A stretch of 64,000 nt of DNA from Nonlabens spongiae (lineage in GTDB: Bacteria > Bacteroidota > Bacteroidia > Flavobacteriales > Flavobacteriaceae), in contig NZ_CP019344.1 of assembly GCF_002117125.1 (NCBI RefSeq), positions 2,818,501 to 2,882,500 of the forward strand. The letters run 5' to 3'. Of this stretch, positions 17,564 through 27,177 are shown in pieces (the stretch's first letter is position 1; each line of letters begins with the position of its first letter). The position numbers were made by a program, and so were the translations under genes. The notes below the pieces were generated by a model. It did no database searches and was not told the origin of the DNA. It saw only the letters and a list, made by a program, of their open reading frames with translations.

Positions 17564-18481
17564 CTAGTTCAATTCAAATTTGGTCAAGGCTTTGAATTGT
17601 TCTAAACGTGTATTTATTTCATCTTTAGTGATGGATTGCATGCGCTCGGTTCCAAATTTTTCCACACAGAAGGAAGCAAAATTTGATCCATAAATGATCG
17701 CCCGCTTCATGTTTTCAAAACTATAATCACCACTAGCAGAAAGGAAACCTGCAAAACCACCAGCAAAAGTGTCCCCAGCTCCCGTAGGATCAAAAACCTC
17801 CTCTAGTGGAAGAGCAGGTGCAAAGAAAATGTTCTCTTCATGGAAGAGCAGTGCTCCGTGCTCACCTTTTTTGATTACTACATATTTAGGACCCATCTCT
17901 TGGATTTTACGAGCTGCGTTGACCAATGAATATTCGCCTGAAAGTTGTCTCGCTTCTTCATCATTTATGGTAATCACATCCACCTTAGCAATCACTTGGT
18001 GTAAAAGATCCAGCGCACTGTCCATCCAGAAGTTCATCGTATCCAGTATGATCAGTTTAGCAGCAGGAGTCTGCTCGATTACACCTAATTGAACGGCAGG
18101 GTGGAGGTTCCCTAGCATCACGACTTCGGCATCTTTGAAGTTATCAGGAACGACAGGGTTAAAATCAGCCAATACGTTGAGTTCTGTTGCTAGTGTGTCG
18201 CGGGTATTCATGTCATTATGATAACGGCCCGACCAGTAAAAAGTCTTACCGTCTTTAACCACTTCTATACCGTCTGTATTCATGCCGCGGTTTTCCAGCA
18301 TTTCAAGATATTCTTGAGGAAAATCGCCACCTACCACACTTACAAGACCTACTTCCGTATTGAAATGACTGGCTGATAGTCCTATGAATGTCGCCGCTCC
18401 ACCCAGGATTTTATCCGTTTTTCCGAAGGGTGTTTCAATTGCATCAAAGGCTACCGTGCCCACTACCACTAATTTGCTCAT
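17564..18481 (-). CDS. PfkB-family carbohydrate/nucleoside kinase
   Basis: 305 residues with the ribokinase-fold signatures GGAATFIGLSASHF near the N-terminus and DPTGAGDTFAGGF near residue 238, the anion-hole and catalytic-Asp motif. It phosphorylates a sugar or nucleoside with ATP in the cytoplasm. The substrate is not defined by sequence alone; adenosine, ribose or a related compound is possible, and its position upstream of purF in the same direction would suit purine-related metabolism, but that is inference. A 140-bp gap with a dispersed repeat separates them. Confidence 0.88.
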   Translation of the reverse strand: MSKLVVVGTVAFDAIETPFGKTDKILGGAATFIGLSASHFNTEVGLVSVVGGDFPQEYLEMLENRGMNTDGIEVVKDGKTFYWSGRYHNDMNTRDTLATELNVLADFNPVVPDNFKDAEVVMLGNLHPAVQLGVIEQTPAAKLIILDTMNFWMDSALDLLHQVIAKVDVITINDEEARQLSGEYSLVNAARKIQEMGPKYVVIKKGEHGALLFHEENIFFAPALPLEEVFDPTGAGDTFAGGFAGFLSASGDYSFENMKRAIIYGSNFASFCVEKFGTERMQSITKDEINTRLEQFKALTKFELN

Positions 18482-18698
18482 CTATTTATTTTTTGCAAAA
18501 ATAGCGGTTTCATTTGAGGTAGAAAGAGTCTGCTCATTTACTTCGTGCCTTAGCCTTCTATTAAGACAAACGACCGCTACGCTTATTGACTTATGACGAA
18601 GGACTTGCTGTAAATCGACACATGATTAGCACTTTTTTAATTAGAAAACATTATCAGATTTTTAGGCCATTGTTTAAAGCGAGGCGAGGTTTATATTC

Positions 18699-18714
18699 CG
18701 CTTTCGCGAAAGCG
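18699..18714. repeat. Iterated palindrome, copy 7 (intergenic)
   Basis: Perfect core extended to 22 bp by TTC and GAA flanks. It lies in the 256-bp gap 18482-18737, which otherwise shows no feature. Confidence 0.95.
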
Positions 18715-18737
18715 GAAACATCGTAAATCACCTCCAG

Positions 18738-20600
18738 TTAATCAATGCACGTCTCACAATACGTACTCCTCAAATACTCATCTTCCAGCAACTGAAAAGT
18801 GACGCCATCTTCCAGCGCCGGGTCAAAGAGTTTACAGAATCGCGCCTTGTTCTTGTCAATGGCGTTTTGCATGATGGTGCGGTACTCCGGCTGTGCAGTG
18901 CGCTCCCGATCCACGATGGTCAGGTTGAGGTAATAGAAAAGGATATTCTGATCTACGGTGAGCTCCTTTGCCTTGGGATCGAGCAGCTCCACCGCCTTAT
19001 CCACCGAGTCAAAATAGGTGAGATACTGCGCCAGGCTCACATAATCTGCATCGCTTAAACGGGCTTTTTTATAGTGATCGTAAATGTATTTTACGGCTTT
19101 GTCCTTTTCCTTGAACTTGTGCTCCTGCATGTAGTTCTGTGCCTTGATGATGTGCAGGTTGATCATGAAACGCTCGATGTGTGGCTTGATGATTCCATAT
19201 TTTGTCAGTGCTTTAATGTCTTTCTCTAGTGTCTTTTCAGTAACACCTCCAGCCCGTGCACGCAACAACATGAAGTCCATGACTACCTTGTTATACTTGA
19301 TTTTTTTGTTGCCGGGATCGAGTTTTTCTAATTCGTTCAAAGCGGTTTTAACGATCAGTGCCTGTCTATTATCAAAGAAGAACTCCAGCGATCTTGTACT
19401 GTTGTTGAAGGGGACGTACTTTTTCTGAACAGGTAGTTTCAGAGCTTCAAGATTGGACGGCTCGTTCTTTTCCAAAATCTTATCTACGAGGGTGTAGTAA
19501 ATCTTTTTGGCCTCCTCCATGGATTCGTTCCCTAGATTGGCTTTGAAATCCACGATAAGTTCATCGATGGTTTTGTCTTTTAACAAATCGATCTTGTTCA
19601 TCTTAAGCGTAACGATCGCCTTACGATGATCAGCAAGTATAGGTTCTAAATCGGAGCTGGTTTTGCCCGTGAGCGCCGCTTTGATTTGTTTTTGACTTTT
19701 GGTTGCCAGATCAGCATAACTGGTTTCTTTTACATCGTCCAGAAATTCTACCCAATTCTCAGCGGTTTCAATCTGTGTTTCAATATTGTCTGTCTGAAAA
19801 GATTGTAGGGATTGCACGATGCTCTCGGCACGACCTTTTTGTAGTTTTAGGTTGCCTTCAGTAGTTCCCTCAACTGATGCGTACGCCTTGATGTCAATTT
19901 TCTTGATGTTGTAATTGGTCAGTTCCAGCGAGTCATATAATGGCTTAATGTCCTCGGGAGCATAAGCGGTCTTATTCTTTTCGAAGGGTACGGTAAATTT
20001 CAGGGTCTTGAAACGCTCAATGGTCTCGGTATTCTCGCGAGATCTATTTTTATAAACGATGTCGTCCAGATACAATCCCATATCCATAAGTTCCCACGGG
20101 TAGCTCTCCAGGTTATAAAGCACGTAATAACTGCACAACTGTTTGTTTCTCAAGAAAAGGATGTTGAATTCCAGATCGTCGTTTTGCAACTCTGTGGGAA
20201 CCATGCCTACGGGAACGCTAAAAATCTTTTCCTTCTCATCGTATTTTTTAGTGAAGGTTTTGGAATAGCTGGGTTTGAGCAACGTGCCTCTTATCTGAAC
20301 ATTTTCCGGCTTCGTATCACATGCATATCGGGACTTGGAAACGACGTCCACGGCAATACCATCGTCGCGACCCGGTAACAACCGTTTGATAAAATTCTCA
20401 TCGGTTGTGGAAAGGTAGAGCCGCTGTCCTTTGCGCCTGATGCCAAACTTCACCTCTTTTGCCCTGCTGTTCAAAATTTGCAAAAACTGCTGACAATCTA
20501 CCCGATTGGGATCGTAGGTGGTGTCTATGCCGTAGGGGTTTTGTTGGGCGAGGGTGATAGTTGATAGGAATAGGGTTAAAAGGAGTAGTGGTTTTTTCAT
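18738..20600 (-). CDS. Large secreted protein with an OmpA-like segment
   Basis: 620 residues. MKKPLLLLTLFLSTITLAQQ is a signal peptide. Residues about 230-270 (IKKIDIKAYASVEGTTEGN followed by RAESIVQSL) resemble the peptidoglycan-binding part of OmpA domains (family pattern GyaS.eGs...N..LS..RA..V). The remainder, helical and rich in Lys, is unfamiliar, and the C-terminus has a CETC pair. It may be a periplasmic protein touching the cell wall. The next gene upstream, an outer-membrane barrel, ends 51 bp away in the same direction. Confidence 0.75.
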   Translation of the reverse strand: MKKPLLLLTLFLSTITLAQQNPYGIDTTYDPNRVDCQQFLQILNSRAKEVKFGIRRKGQRLYLSTTDENFIKRLLPGRDDGIAVDVVSKSRYACDTKPENVQIRGTLLKPSYSKTFTKKYDEKEKIFSVPVGMVPTELQNDDLEFNILFLRNKQLCSYYVLYNLESYPWELMDMGLYLDDIVYKNRSRENTETIERFKTLKFTVPFEKNKTAYAPEDIKPLYDSLELTNYNIKKIDIKAYASVEGTTEGNLKLQKGRAESIVQSLQSFQTDNIETQIETAENWVEFLDDVKETSYADLATKSQKQIKAALTGKTSSDLEPILADHRKAIVTLKMNKIDLLKDKTIDELIVDFKANLGNESMEEAKKIYYTLVDKILEKNEPSNLEALKLPVQKKYVPFNNSTRSLEFFFDNRQALIVKTALNELEKLDPGNKKIKYNKVVMDFMLLRARAGGVTEKTLEKDIKALTKYGIIKPHIERFMINLHIIKAQNYMQEHKFKEKDKAVKYIYDHYKKARLSDADYVSLAQYLTYFDSVDKAVELLDPKAKELTVDQNILFYYLNLTIVDRERTAQPEYRTIMQNAIDKNKARFCKLFDPALEDGVTFQLLEDEYLRSTYCETCID

Positions 20601-20651
20601 GGTTGAAGGCTTTAGTTCTGAAGATTAAATTAAGGATAAAGAGATCTCATC

Positions 20652-21272
20652 CTACCATTGATATCCTACAGCAAACGTAAGTACCCGTTGCTTGGCTTCT
20701 GGGCTTATAGTGCCACTACCAGAGCCGCCTGGAAAATTTTGCTGATTCAAACCAGTAAAAGCTTCTGTTAATGCATTATCGTATTGAAGGCGTGTGAAGA
20801 TATTTTTAGTCAAGAAACCTTCAACTCCAATTACCCCTGAGAATATCGGGTTCTGCGTGCTGCCTTGAGGTTCCTCTGTTAGAAAGCTGATCTGTGGACC
20901 TAGAAATATACCTATCCTATGTTTATAAGTATACTGCAGCATTAAAGGAATTTGTAAAACGTTCCACTCTCTATCACCAGAGTAACTGAGATTGATTACA
21001 TCTCCTTCAATCGTCTCATCTAGATTTTTGACCCCTTGCTCTGAGTAGTTTACCCCTAATCTCAGGGAAAGACCAGAATCAGCAAAATTGAGTTTAGTAA
21101 AAGCTCCTACATTAAGGCCTACTCTCGCATCGCTACTTTCAAATTCTGAGAGATAAGCGCTATTGATGCCCGCATGTACGCCAAAATTCCAGCGTTCTGA
21201 TGATTGGGCAATAGTTGTTTTGATAGTAAACAATGCTAGTGCTGTTGCTAAAAGGTAAATTTTTGAGTTCAT
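20652..21272 (-). CDS. Outer-membrane beta-barrel protein (PorT-like)
   Basis: 206 residues. Signal peptide MNSKIYLLATALALFTIKTTIAQ, then alternating amphipathic strands such as WNFGVHAGINSAYLS, LSLRLGVNYSEQG and IGIFLGPQISFL, ending in FAVGYQW with a terminal aromatic as expected for barrel insertion. It belongs to the small outer-membrane barrel group common in Bacteroidota. No specific role can be assigned. A glycine-serine loop (GGSGSG) lies near the C-terminus. Confidence 0.8.
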   Translation of the reverse strand: MNSKIYLLATALALFTIKTTIAQSSERWNFGVHAGINSAYLSEFESSDARVGLNVGAFTKLNFADSGLSLRLGVNYSEQGVKNLDETIEGDVINLSYSGDREWNVLQIPLMLQYTYKHRIGIFLGPQISFLTEEPQGSTQNPIFSGVIGVEGFLTKNIFTRLQYDNALTEAFTGLNQQNFPGGSGSGTISPEAKQRVLTFAVGYQW

Positions 21273-21283
21273 AATTTTTGATG

Positions 21284-21913
21284 TTATTTCCTCCCAAAAT
21301 CAGCCGGAATCTCGCCCCAGGCCTTGGTTTCCCATTTGAGAATTTTGTTTTTGTAGGAGTTATTTTGCAACCAACTCAAAGCGCGATCCATCAATTCAAA
21401 ACTGTCCTTATTCACGGCGGTTTTTTGAAGTGTGGTTTTGACCGCTTTTTTACGTACCCAACTCATAGCGGTGCGGCTGTCACTATATATAGGACGATCG
21501 TCGCCGTGTTTTTTACATAGCGCTAGGACGTGCACGAGTGCGAGAAACTCTCCTATATTATTAGTGCTTTTTTTAAACGGGCCTTTTTTGAAGATTTCTT
21601 GAGCGTTATGAGTGTATACCCCTCGATATTCCATAGTGCCTGGATTGCCGCTGCATGCAGCATCCACCGCTAGGGAATTCAAGATAGGCTGTCCCACCTT
21701 TTTAACAAGCTCTGGGTTTATTGAAGGCTTTTTAGGCTTGCCCACATGCTGCCAATAGTTTCCGTTCAATGCTTCTTCGGCCTCTTTTTTTGTAGGGAAC
21801 GACTTGTATTTTGCCTGTGGGTAATTCTTGATCTGCTGCTGGCAGGCTTTCCAGTTGTCATAAACGCCCGGGTTGTGTCCTTCCCAGACCGCGTAAAACT
21901 TTTTGCTAGCCAT
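21284..21913 (-). CDS. Ribonuclease H with N-terminal viroplasmin (hybrid-binding) domain
   Basis: 209 residues. N-terminal Caulimovirus-VI/viroplasmin domain (FYAVWEGHNPGVYDNWKACQ to about 50), which binds RNA:DNA hybrids, followed by an RNase H domain with catalytic acids in AVDAACSGNPG, in NNIGEFLALVH and in PIYSDSRTAM. It degrades the RNA strand of hybrids. Its start overlaps the end of purN by eight bases, so the two are co-transcribed. Confidence 0.93.
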   Translation of the reverse strand: MASKKFYAVWEGHNPGVYDNWKACQQQIKNYPQAKYKSFPTKKEAEEALNGNYWQHVGKPKKPSINPELVKKVGQPILNSLAVDAACSGNPGTMEYRGVYTHNAQEIFKKGPFKKSTNNIGEFLALVHVLALCKKHGDDRPIYSDSRTAMSWVRKKAVKTTLQKTAVNKDSFELMDRALSWLQNNSYKNKILKWETKAWGEIPADFGRK

Positions 21914-22493
21914 GCAATAGTTTTTCTATGGTTGCCGGTAAATGCTGGTGTTCCAGCTGGTGAATGCGACCTGCCAATGTAGATGGAGTATCACCTTCCA
22001 TCACATCGCATTCAAATTGCGCAATGTATGCTCCTTTATCGTACTCTTCATTTACAAAATGGATGGTGATACCGCTTTTGGATTCCTTATTTGCCAGAAC
22101 TGCTTCATGTACCGCAATTCCATACATACCTTTTCCGCCATATTTCGGCAGGAGGGAAGGGTGTAAATTGATGATCTGGTTCGGGAAATCGGTAATTAGA
22201 AATTCTGGGATCTTCCAGAGGAAACCCGCAAGAACGATCAAGTCGGGTTGTATGGATTTGAGTAGGGAATGAACGGGTCCCGCTTTCGCGAAAGCGTGCC
22301 TATTAAAACTCATCGCTGGAATTCCGGCCTTCTGGGCACGATCCAAAACAGGTGCCTTCTTCTTATTAGATAAGATCAAACTGACGCAGGTATTTTCAGA
22401 ATCCTTGAAGTAGTCTAAGATAGCCTGAGCATTTGTACCGCTGCCACTCGCAAAAATGACAATATTTTTCACGTTAAATTTTTTGTGAGTCAT
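21906..22493 (-). CDS. purN: Phosphoribosylglycinamide formyltransferase
   Basis: 195 residues. The formyltransferase motifs are FASGSGTNAQAI at the N-terminus, INLHPSLLPKYGG with the catalytic Asn and His, and the conserved Asp in a GAYIAQFECDV strand. It adds the C8 formyl group of purines from 10-formyl-THF. The iterated palindrome at 22281 encodes HAFAKAG in the middle of the gene. It is divergent from acpP and heads a short operon with RNase H. Confidence 0.95.
   Translation of the reverse strand: MTHKKFNVKNIVIFASGSGTNAQAILDYFKDSENTCVSLILSNKKKAPVLDRAQKAGIPAMSFNRHAFAKAGPVHSLLKSIQPDLIVLAGFLWKIPEFLITDFPNQIINLHPSLLPKYGGKGMYGIAVHEAVLANKESKSGITIHFVNEEYDKGAYIAQFECDVMEGDTPSTLAGRIHQLEHQHLPATIEKLLHG
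22281..22296. repeat. Iterated palindrome, copy 8 (coding)
   Basis: Perfect 16-bp core in purN, read as Ala-Phe-Ala-Lys-Ala. Confidence 0.95.
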
Positions 22494-22638
22494 AATTATG
22501 TAAAAATGCAGATTCTTAAAGAAGCTGCAAAGGTCTTGCTAATTATTTCAGGAATTCAAAAAATCCCTTAACCCCCTTGCTCAACCGCTCAGCTTGTTAA
22601 AATATAGACTCGGCAGATAAGAACTTCAAAAAATAAGG

Positions 22639-22664
22639 TTGTAAAGCAAAGTTTGTTATTTTTG
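22639..22664 (+). promoter_or_regulatory. Promoter of the acpP operon
   Basis: TTG at 22639-22641 and TATTTTTG at 22657-22664 with 15 bases between, slightly short of the usual 17-23. The -7 is 30 bases before the acpP ATG. Confidence 0.5.
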
Positions 22665-22694
22665 CATTTCATTTAAAATCAAAATTAGAATATT

Positions 22695-22931
22695 ATGTCA
22701 GACATTGCATCAAGAGTAAAAGCAATAATCGTAGACAAATTAGGCGTAGACGAGAATGAGGTAGTAACTGAAGCTAGCTTCACAAACGACCTAGGTGCAG
22801 ACTCTCTAGACACAGTAGAGTTGATCATGGAATTTGAAAAAGAATTTGACATTCAGATACCAGACGACCAGGCAGAAAATATTTCTACTGTAGGTCAGGC
22901 CATTACTTATATAGAAGAAGCAAAGGCGTAA
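22695..22931 (+). CDS. acpP: Acyl carrier protein
   Basis: 78 residues, acidic, with the phosphopantetheine attachment serine S37 in [15 protein letters not shown]. It carries growing acyl chains in type II fatty acid synthesis. It heads the conserved acpP-fabF-rnc order and is 10 bp from fabF. Confidence 0.98.
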   Translation: MSDIASRVKAIIVDKLGVDENEVVTEASFTNDLGADSLDTVELIMEFEKEFDIQIPDDQAENISTVGQAITYIEEAKA

Positions 22932-22941
22932 TTAAATTTAC

Positions 22942-24189
22942 ATGGAACTTAAGCGAGTAGTCATTACAGGAATGGGTGCCCTTACTCCTATAGGGAATAC
23001 CCTTGAGGAATATTGGGACGGTTTAAAAGCAGGTAAAAGTGGCTGTGCGCCCATTACCTATTTTGATACTGAACATTTCAAGACTAAGTTCGCTTGTGAA
23101 ATCAAGAACTTTAACGTGACTGATTTCATAGACCGTAAGGAAGCTAGGCGCATGGATCGTTTTGCCCAGTACGCGCTGGTGGCAGGCGATGAGGCGATAG
23201 CTGACTCTGGACTCGACACCGACTCTATGGATAAAAATAGAGTCGGTGTGATCTGGGGTGCCGGTATAGGCGGTCTGGAGACTTTTCAGGAAGAAGTCAA
23301 ATCTTTTGCAACGGGTAACGGTACACCGCGTTTCAATCCGTTTTTTATTCCTAAGATGATTGCAGATATTGCTCCGGCACATATCTCGATCAAATACGGC
23401 TTCATGGGGCCTAACTACACTACAGTATCAGCGTGCGCCTCGAGCGCAAATGCTATGCTGGATGCCATGAACTACATTAGGCTGGGTCACTGTGATGTGA
23501 TCGTCACGGGAGGTTCAGAAGCTGCAGTAACCCAAGCTGGTATGGGTGGTTTTAATGCTATGCATGCCTTATCTACCCGCAATGAAAGTCCAGAAACGGC
23601 CAGCAGACCATTTGATGCTACCCGAGATGGATTTGTGCTGGGTGAAGGTGCTGGAGCGCTCGTGCTTGAAAGTTATGAGCACGCAAAAGCTCGTGGAGCA
23701 AAAATCTATGCGGAGGTTATAGGTGGAGGTTTCTCCAGCGATGCCTACCACATTACAGCACCAGATCCAGAAGGAAAAGGTGTGATCGCGGTAATGAAAA
23801 ACACATTAGAAAATTCAGGAATCAATCCTGAAGATGTAGATCATATCAATACACACGGTACTTCTACGCCGCTAGGTGATGTTGCTGAACTCAAGGCTAT
23901 CAAAGCCGTTTTTGGTAATCATGCTCCTAACATCAGTATCAATTCTACAAAGTCCATGACGGGCCACTTGCTGGGTGCTGCCGGAGCTATAGAGGGAATA
24001 GCTAGTGTCATGGCGATCAACAATGGTTTGATACCCCCCACCATCAATCACACTACCGTTGATGAAAATATCGACCCTTCACTAAGTCTCGTGTTGAATG
24101 AGCCACATAAGCGTGAAGTGAATGTTGCATTGAGTAATACATTTGGTTTTGGCGGTCATAACTGCTGTATCGCGTTCAGAAAGATCTAG
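22942..24189 (+). CDS. fabF: 3-oxoacyl-[acyl-carrier-protein] synthase II
   Basis: 415 residues with the thiolase-fold KAS catalytic triad in context: Cys in TVSACASSANAM, His in NTHGTSTPLGD and His in SMTGHLLGAAG. The N-terminal VVITGMGALTPIG and the C-terminal NTFGFGGHN are also standard. It condenses malonyl-ACP with acyl-ACP. Situated between acpP and rnc in one operon. Confidence 0.97.
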   Translation: MELKRVVITGMGALTPIGNTLEEYWDGLKAGKSGCAPITYFDTEHFKTKFACEIKNFNVTDFIDRKEARRMDRFAQYALVAGDEAIADSGLDTDSMDKNRVGVIWGAGIGGLETFQEEVKSFATGNGTPRFNPFFIPKMIADIAPAHISIKYGFMGPNYTTVSACASSANAMLDAMNYIRLGHCDVIVTGGSEAAVTQAGMGGFNAMHALSTRNESPETASRPFDATRDGFVLGEGAGALVLESYEHAKARGAKIYAEVIGGGFSSDAYHITAPDPEGKGVIAVMKNTLENSGINPEDVDHINTHGTSTPLGDVAELKAIKAVFGNHAPNISINSTKSMTGHLLGAAGAIEGIASVMAINNGLIPPTINHTTVDENIDPSLSLVLNEPHKREVNVALSNTFGFGGHNCCIAFRKI

Positions 24190-24204
24190 TCGAGAATTTC
24201 CTAG

Positions 24205-24945
24205 ATGAATAGGTTCAAAAAAATCTTTGTTTCTCGCAATTCAGAACACGAGAAGCTAGCAGCTTCTTTGCAAAAAATCACGGGTCTCAAGCCAAAGAAT
24301 ATTCAGCTTTACCTCACTGCATTTACGCACAGATCTATGGGCTTCAAGACCTCTGAAGGTCATGTGCTCAGTTACGAGCGTCTTGAATTTTTGGGAGATG
24401 CGATTTTAGGTGCTGTCATTGCAGAATACATCTATAACGAAGTTCCTGAAGGTGATGAGGGTTACCTAACAAAGATGCGCTCTAAAATTGTGAGCAGGAA
24501 ACACCTCAACGAGCTGGGTCGTGATTTTAATCTTATAAAGTTTGCCAAAAGTCAGGTACCGGCGCAAAACTTTGGTGATAATATACACGGGAATCTTTTT
24601 GAAGCGCTCGTGGGAGCGGTTTATCTGGATCGCGGTTATGTGTATTGCAAGCGATTTATATGCAATAAGGTCGTAGAACCCTATGTAGATATTCAGAAGC
24701 TGGAAGGTCGTGTGATTTCTTACAAGAGTTTGCTTATAGAATGGTGTCAGAAAAACAAAAAGCGTTTTGACTACAACACATACGAGGATACTGGTGCAGA
24801 TGAGGTGAAACATTTTGCCGTGAAACTGTCCATCGATCAGCGAGTGATTGCTAAGGCTAGAGCCACTTCTAAGAAGAAAGCAGAGGAGAAGGCCAGCAAA
24901 CGCGCCTATTTTGCCTTACAAGACAAAATGGTGAGTAAGAGCTAG
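24205..24945 (+). CDS. rnc: Ribonuclease III
   Basis: 246 residues. The RNase III signature YERLEFLGDAILGAVIAEYIY lies near 55-75, with a second acidic motif HGNLFEALVGAVYLD. A C-terminal double-stranded RNA-binding domain runs from about 170 and ends with KKKAEEKASKRAYFAL. It processes rRNA precursors and cuts dsRNA. It closes the acpP-fabF-rnc operon; a copy of the iterated palindrome lies just after the stop. Confidence 0.96.
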   Translation: MNRFKKIFVSRNSEHEKLAASLQKITGLKPKNIQLYLTAFTHRSMGFKTSEGHVLSYERLEFLGDAILGAVIAEYIYNEVPEGDEGYLTKMRSKIVSRKHLNELGRDFNLIKFAKSQVPAQNFGDNIHGNLFEALVGAVYLDRGYVYCKRFICNKVVEPYVDIQKLEGRVISYKSLLIEWCQKNKKRFDYNTYEDTGADEVKHFAVKLSIDQRVIAKARATSKKKAEEKASKRAYFALQDKMVSKS

Positions 24946-24953
24946 AAGGTTCT

Positions 24954-24969
24954 CGCTTTCGCGAAAGCG
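24954..24969. repeat. Iterated palindrome, copy 9 (intergenic)
   Basis: Perfect core with symmetric T/A flanks (18 bp), eight bases after the rnc stop codon. The rest of the gap to 25118 holds a short GTAGG/CCTAC inverted repeat and a TAAATTTG (near 25087) that may be the -7 of the next gene. Confidence 0.95.
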
Positions 24970-25118
24970 AAATTCTGAACAATCATTAAGTAGGAAAAAA
25001 CCTACCAAAAAATCTTACTACTATCGATTTCGTATAATAATCTTATATATTTATCAAATCCGCAATAGGGTACGATGCTGAGTTCTTAAATTTGTGTAGT
25101 TGAACCCCCTTACACTTT

Positions 25119-25607
25119 ATGCCATCATACACCTTGATAGATTGGGAAACTGAAATTGAGCCTTATACGCTCTTAGGGATCCATTCAACCATTGAGCCAT
25201 ACAGGCTGGCATATAAGATCAATAAACATCTTAAAACCCAATTTTCTCGTACAGAACGCGATCAAGATGTAACGATGCCTCGTTATGTATCACACTATCC
25301 GGTTTACAAACATGTAGACACTTATGAGAATACGACCCTGTATCTTATTCCCAATAAATTTACAGGGCGGTTGAAAGAAACATCGAGCTCCTTTGGGTTA
25401 TTTGATGGAACGGAAGTTGATGAAGTTAAGACAGTTCTCTTGAAAGAGTTCCAAACGGTCGATTTTTTACTGAAAATAGAGAAAGAGGAAGAGTTTTTTC
25501 CAATCAAAAAGTGGGTCAACAGTCTAATAGAAATTCCCCATGTCATAAGCGCCTACAAACTGGATCGCTTCATGATCAAAAATCAAGATTATTTAATATT
25601 TGAATAA
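25119..25607 (+). CDS. IPExxxVDY-family protein
   Basis: 162 residues. Recognised by the LLGIHSTIEPYRLAYKINKHL segment and by the C-terminal IPHVISAYKLDRF, a variant of the IPExxxVDY motif naming this Bacteroidota family. It is usually found immediately before pyk, as here, where its stop overlaps the pyk ATG (TAATG). Function unknown; no signal peptide or membrane segment, so cytoplasmic. Confidence 0.85.
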   Translation: MPSYTLIDWETEIEPYTLLGIHSTIEPYRLAYKINKHLKTQFSRTERDQDVTMPRYVSHYPVYKHVDTYENTTLYLIPNKFTGRLKETSSSFGLFDGTEVDEVKTVLLKEFQTVDFLLKIEKEEEFFPIKKWVNSLIEIPHVISAYKLDRFMIKNQDYLIFE

Positions 25608-27037
25608 TGCATCACATCAAAAAAACAAAAATAGTAGCCACATTAGGACCCGCAACTTCTACTAAGGAGGTTTTGGTCGGGATGATGGAAGCTGGAGTAA
25701 ATGTCTTTAGAATCAATTTTTCCCACGCAGACCATGAGGCGGTGAAGGAGCGTGTGAAAATGATACGCGATATTAATGAAGAATATGGTTATTCTACAGG
25801 TATACTAGGTGACTTGCAAGGTCCCAAATTGCGTGTAGGGGTCATGAAAGAAGAAGTTGTCGTACAGCCTGGAGATAAAATTACTATTTCAACGGGAGAG
25901 CCATTCAAAGGAAATGCAGATCGTGTTTATATGAACTATAATCAGTTCCCTAGGGATGTAAAAGCTGGCGAGCGGATACTGCTCGATGATGGTAAACTTA
26001 TTTTTGAAGTTGTCTCAACCGATGGTGAAAAAGATGTGGTAGCCAAAGTTATTCAAGGTGGTCCATTACGTTCTAAAAAAGGGGTGAACCTACCGCAGAC
26101 TAACATTTCCCTCCCGGCTCTTACTGAGAAGGATGTAGTCGATGCAAAATTTGCCTGCGAACTTCAAGTAGACTGGATGGCCTTATCTTTTGTAAGACAC
26201 AGCCGTGATTTGATGGAGTTGCAGGATTTGATTAAGGAACACTCTGAGAATAAAATACCTATTGTCGCTAAGATCGAGAAGCCTGAGGCCGTTAAGAACA
26301 TTGACAAAATCGTTGCTTATTGTGACGGACTTATGGTGGCTCGTGGAGATCTAGGAGTAGAAATTCCTGCGCATGAGGTTCCTTTGATTCAAAAGCAGCT
26401 GGTTTTAAAAGCTAAAAAAGCGCGTATCCCTGTTATTATCGCTACGCAAATGATGGAAACCATGATCACCAGCCTTACACCTACCCGTGCAGAGGTAAAT
26501 GACGTGGCCAACTCGGTAATGGACGGAGCAGACGCGGTTATGTTGAGTGGAGAAACTTCAGTAGGGCAGTATCCTATTCAAGTGATTGAAAAAATGGCAA
26601 GTATATGCCGTTCTGTTGAGGATAGTGAGCTCATTTCTGTACCTTATGAGGCACCTCACATTATAACCAAAAGATATATCACTAAATCTGTCTGTTATCA
26701 CGCGGCAAAAATGGCTGACGAGATTAAGGCAAACGTAATCACAACGATGACATCTTCGGGCTATACGGCATTTCAGATCAGCGCTTGGAGACCGGATGCA
26801 CATATTTTGACATTTACAAATAATAGAAGGATTCTTACCCAACTTAGTCTTTTGTGGGGTGTTAAAGCCTTTTATTATGACAAAAGTGAGAGTACTGATG
26901 AAACCATAGATGATGTAAACAAATTTGCTCAAGAAAAAGGTTTTGTTTCTAAAGGTGACTACCTGATCAACTTAGTTTCTATGCCAGTAATTGAAAAAGG
27001 TATGGTAAACACCTTGAGAGTTTCTGAAGTAGAATAA
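25607..27037 (+). CDS. pyk: Pyruvate kinase
   Basis: 476 residues, typical length. The barrel has KIVATLGPAT at the start, GDLQGPKLRVG, the signature IPIVAKIEKPEAV with the catalytic Lys, and MVARGDLGVEIP; MLSGETSVGQYP follows. It makes pyruvate and ATP from phosphoenolpyruvate. Translationally coupled to the IPExxxVDY gene; a terminator follows. Confidence 0.97.
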   Translation: MHHIKKTKIVATLGPATSTKEVLVGMMEAGVNVFRINFSHADHEAVKERVKMIRDINEEYGYSTGILGDLQGPKLRVGVMKEEVVVQPGDKITISTGEPFKGNADRVYMNYNQFPRDVKAGERILLDDGKLIFEVVSTDGEKDVVAKVIQGGPLRSKKGVNLPQTNISLPALTEKDVVDAKFACELQVDWMALSFVRHSRDLMELQDLIKEHSENKIPIVAKIEKPEAVKNIDKIVAYCDGLMVARGDLGVEIPAHEVPLIQKQLVLKAKKARIPVIIATQMMETMITSLTPTRAEVNDVANSVMDGADAVMLSGETSVGQYPIQVIEKMASICRSVEDSELISVPYEAPHIITKRYITKSVCYHAAKMADEIKANVITTMTSSGYTAFQISAWRPDAHILTFTNNRRILTQLSLLWGVKAFYYDKSESTDETIDDVNKFAQEKGFVSKGDYLINLVSMPVIEKGMVNTLRVSEVE

Positions 27038-27059
27038 GATTTTCTAAAGGTAACTACTG

Positions 27060-27089
27060 AAAATCCCGAATTTTAAGTTCGGGATTTTT
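27060..27089 (+). terminator. Intrinsic terminator after pyk
   Basis: AAATCCCGAA (27061-27070) and TTCGGGATTT (27078-27087) form a perfect stem around TTTTAAG, then T-rich. Confidence 0.9.
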
Positions 27090-27123
27090 AGTTTCTATGA
27101 ACATGAATTAATAATCAATAGTC

Positions 27124-27154
27124 TTGAAGGTTAAGCTTGCAAGCTCTATTTTTG
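27124..27154 (+). promoter_or_regulatory. Promoter of the feo operon
   Basis: TTG (27124-27126), 20 bases, then TATTTTTG (27147-27154), an exact fit to the flavobacterial consensus, ending 23 bases before the feoA GTG start. A HindIII-like palindromic segment GCTTGCAAGC lies between the two boxes and might bind a regulator. Confidence 0.7.
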
Positions 27155-27177
27155 CTATTCGTAATTATTCTAAATAG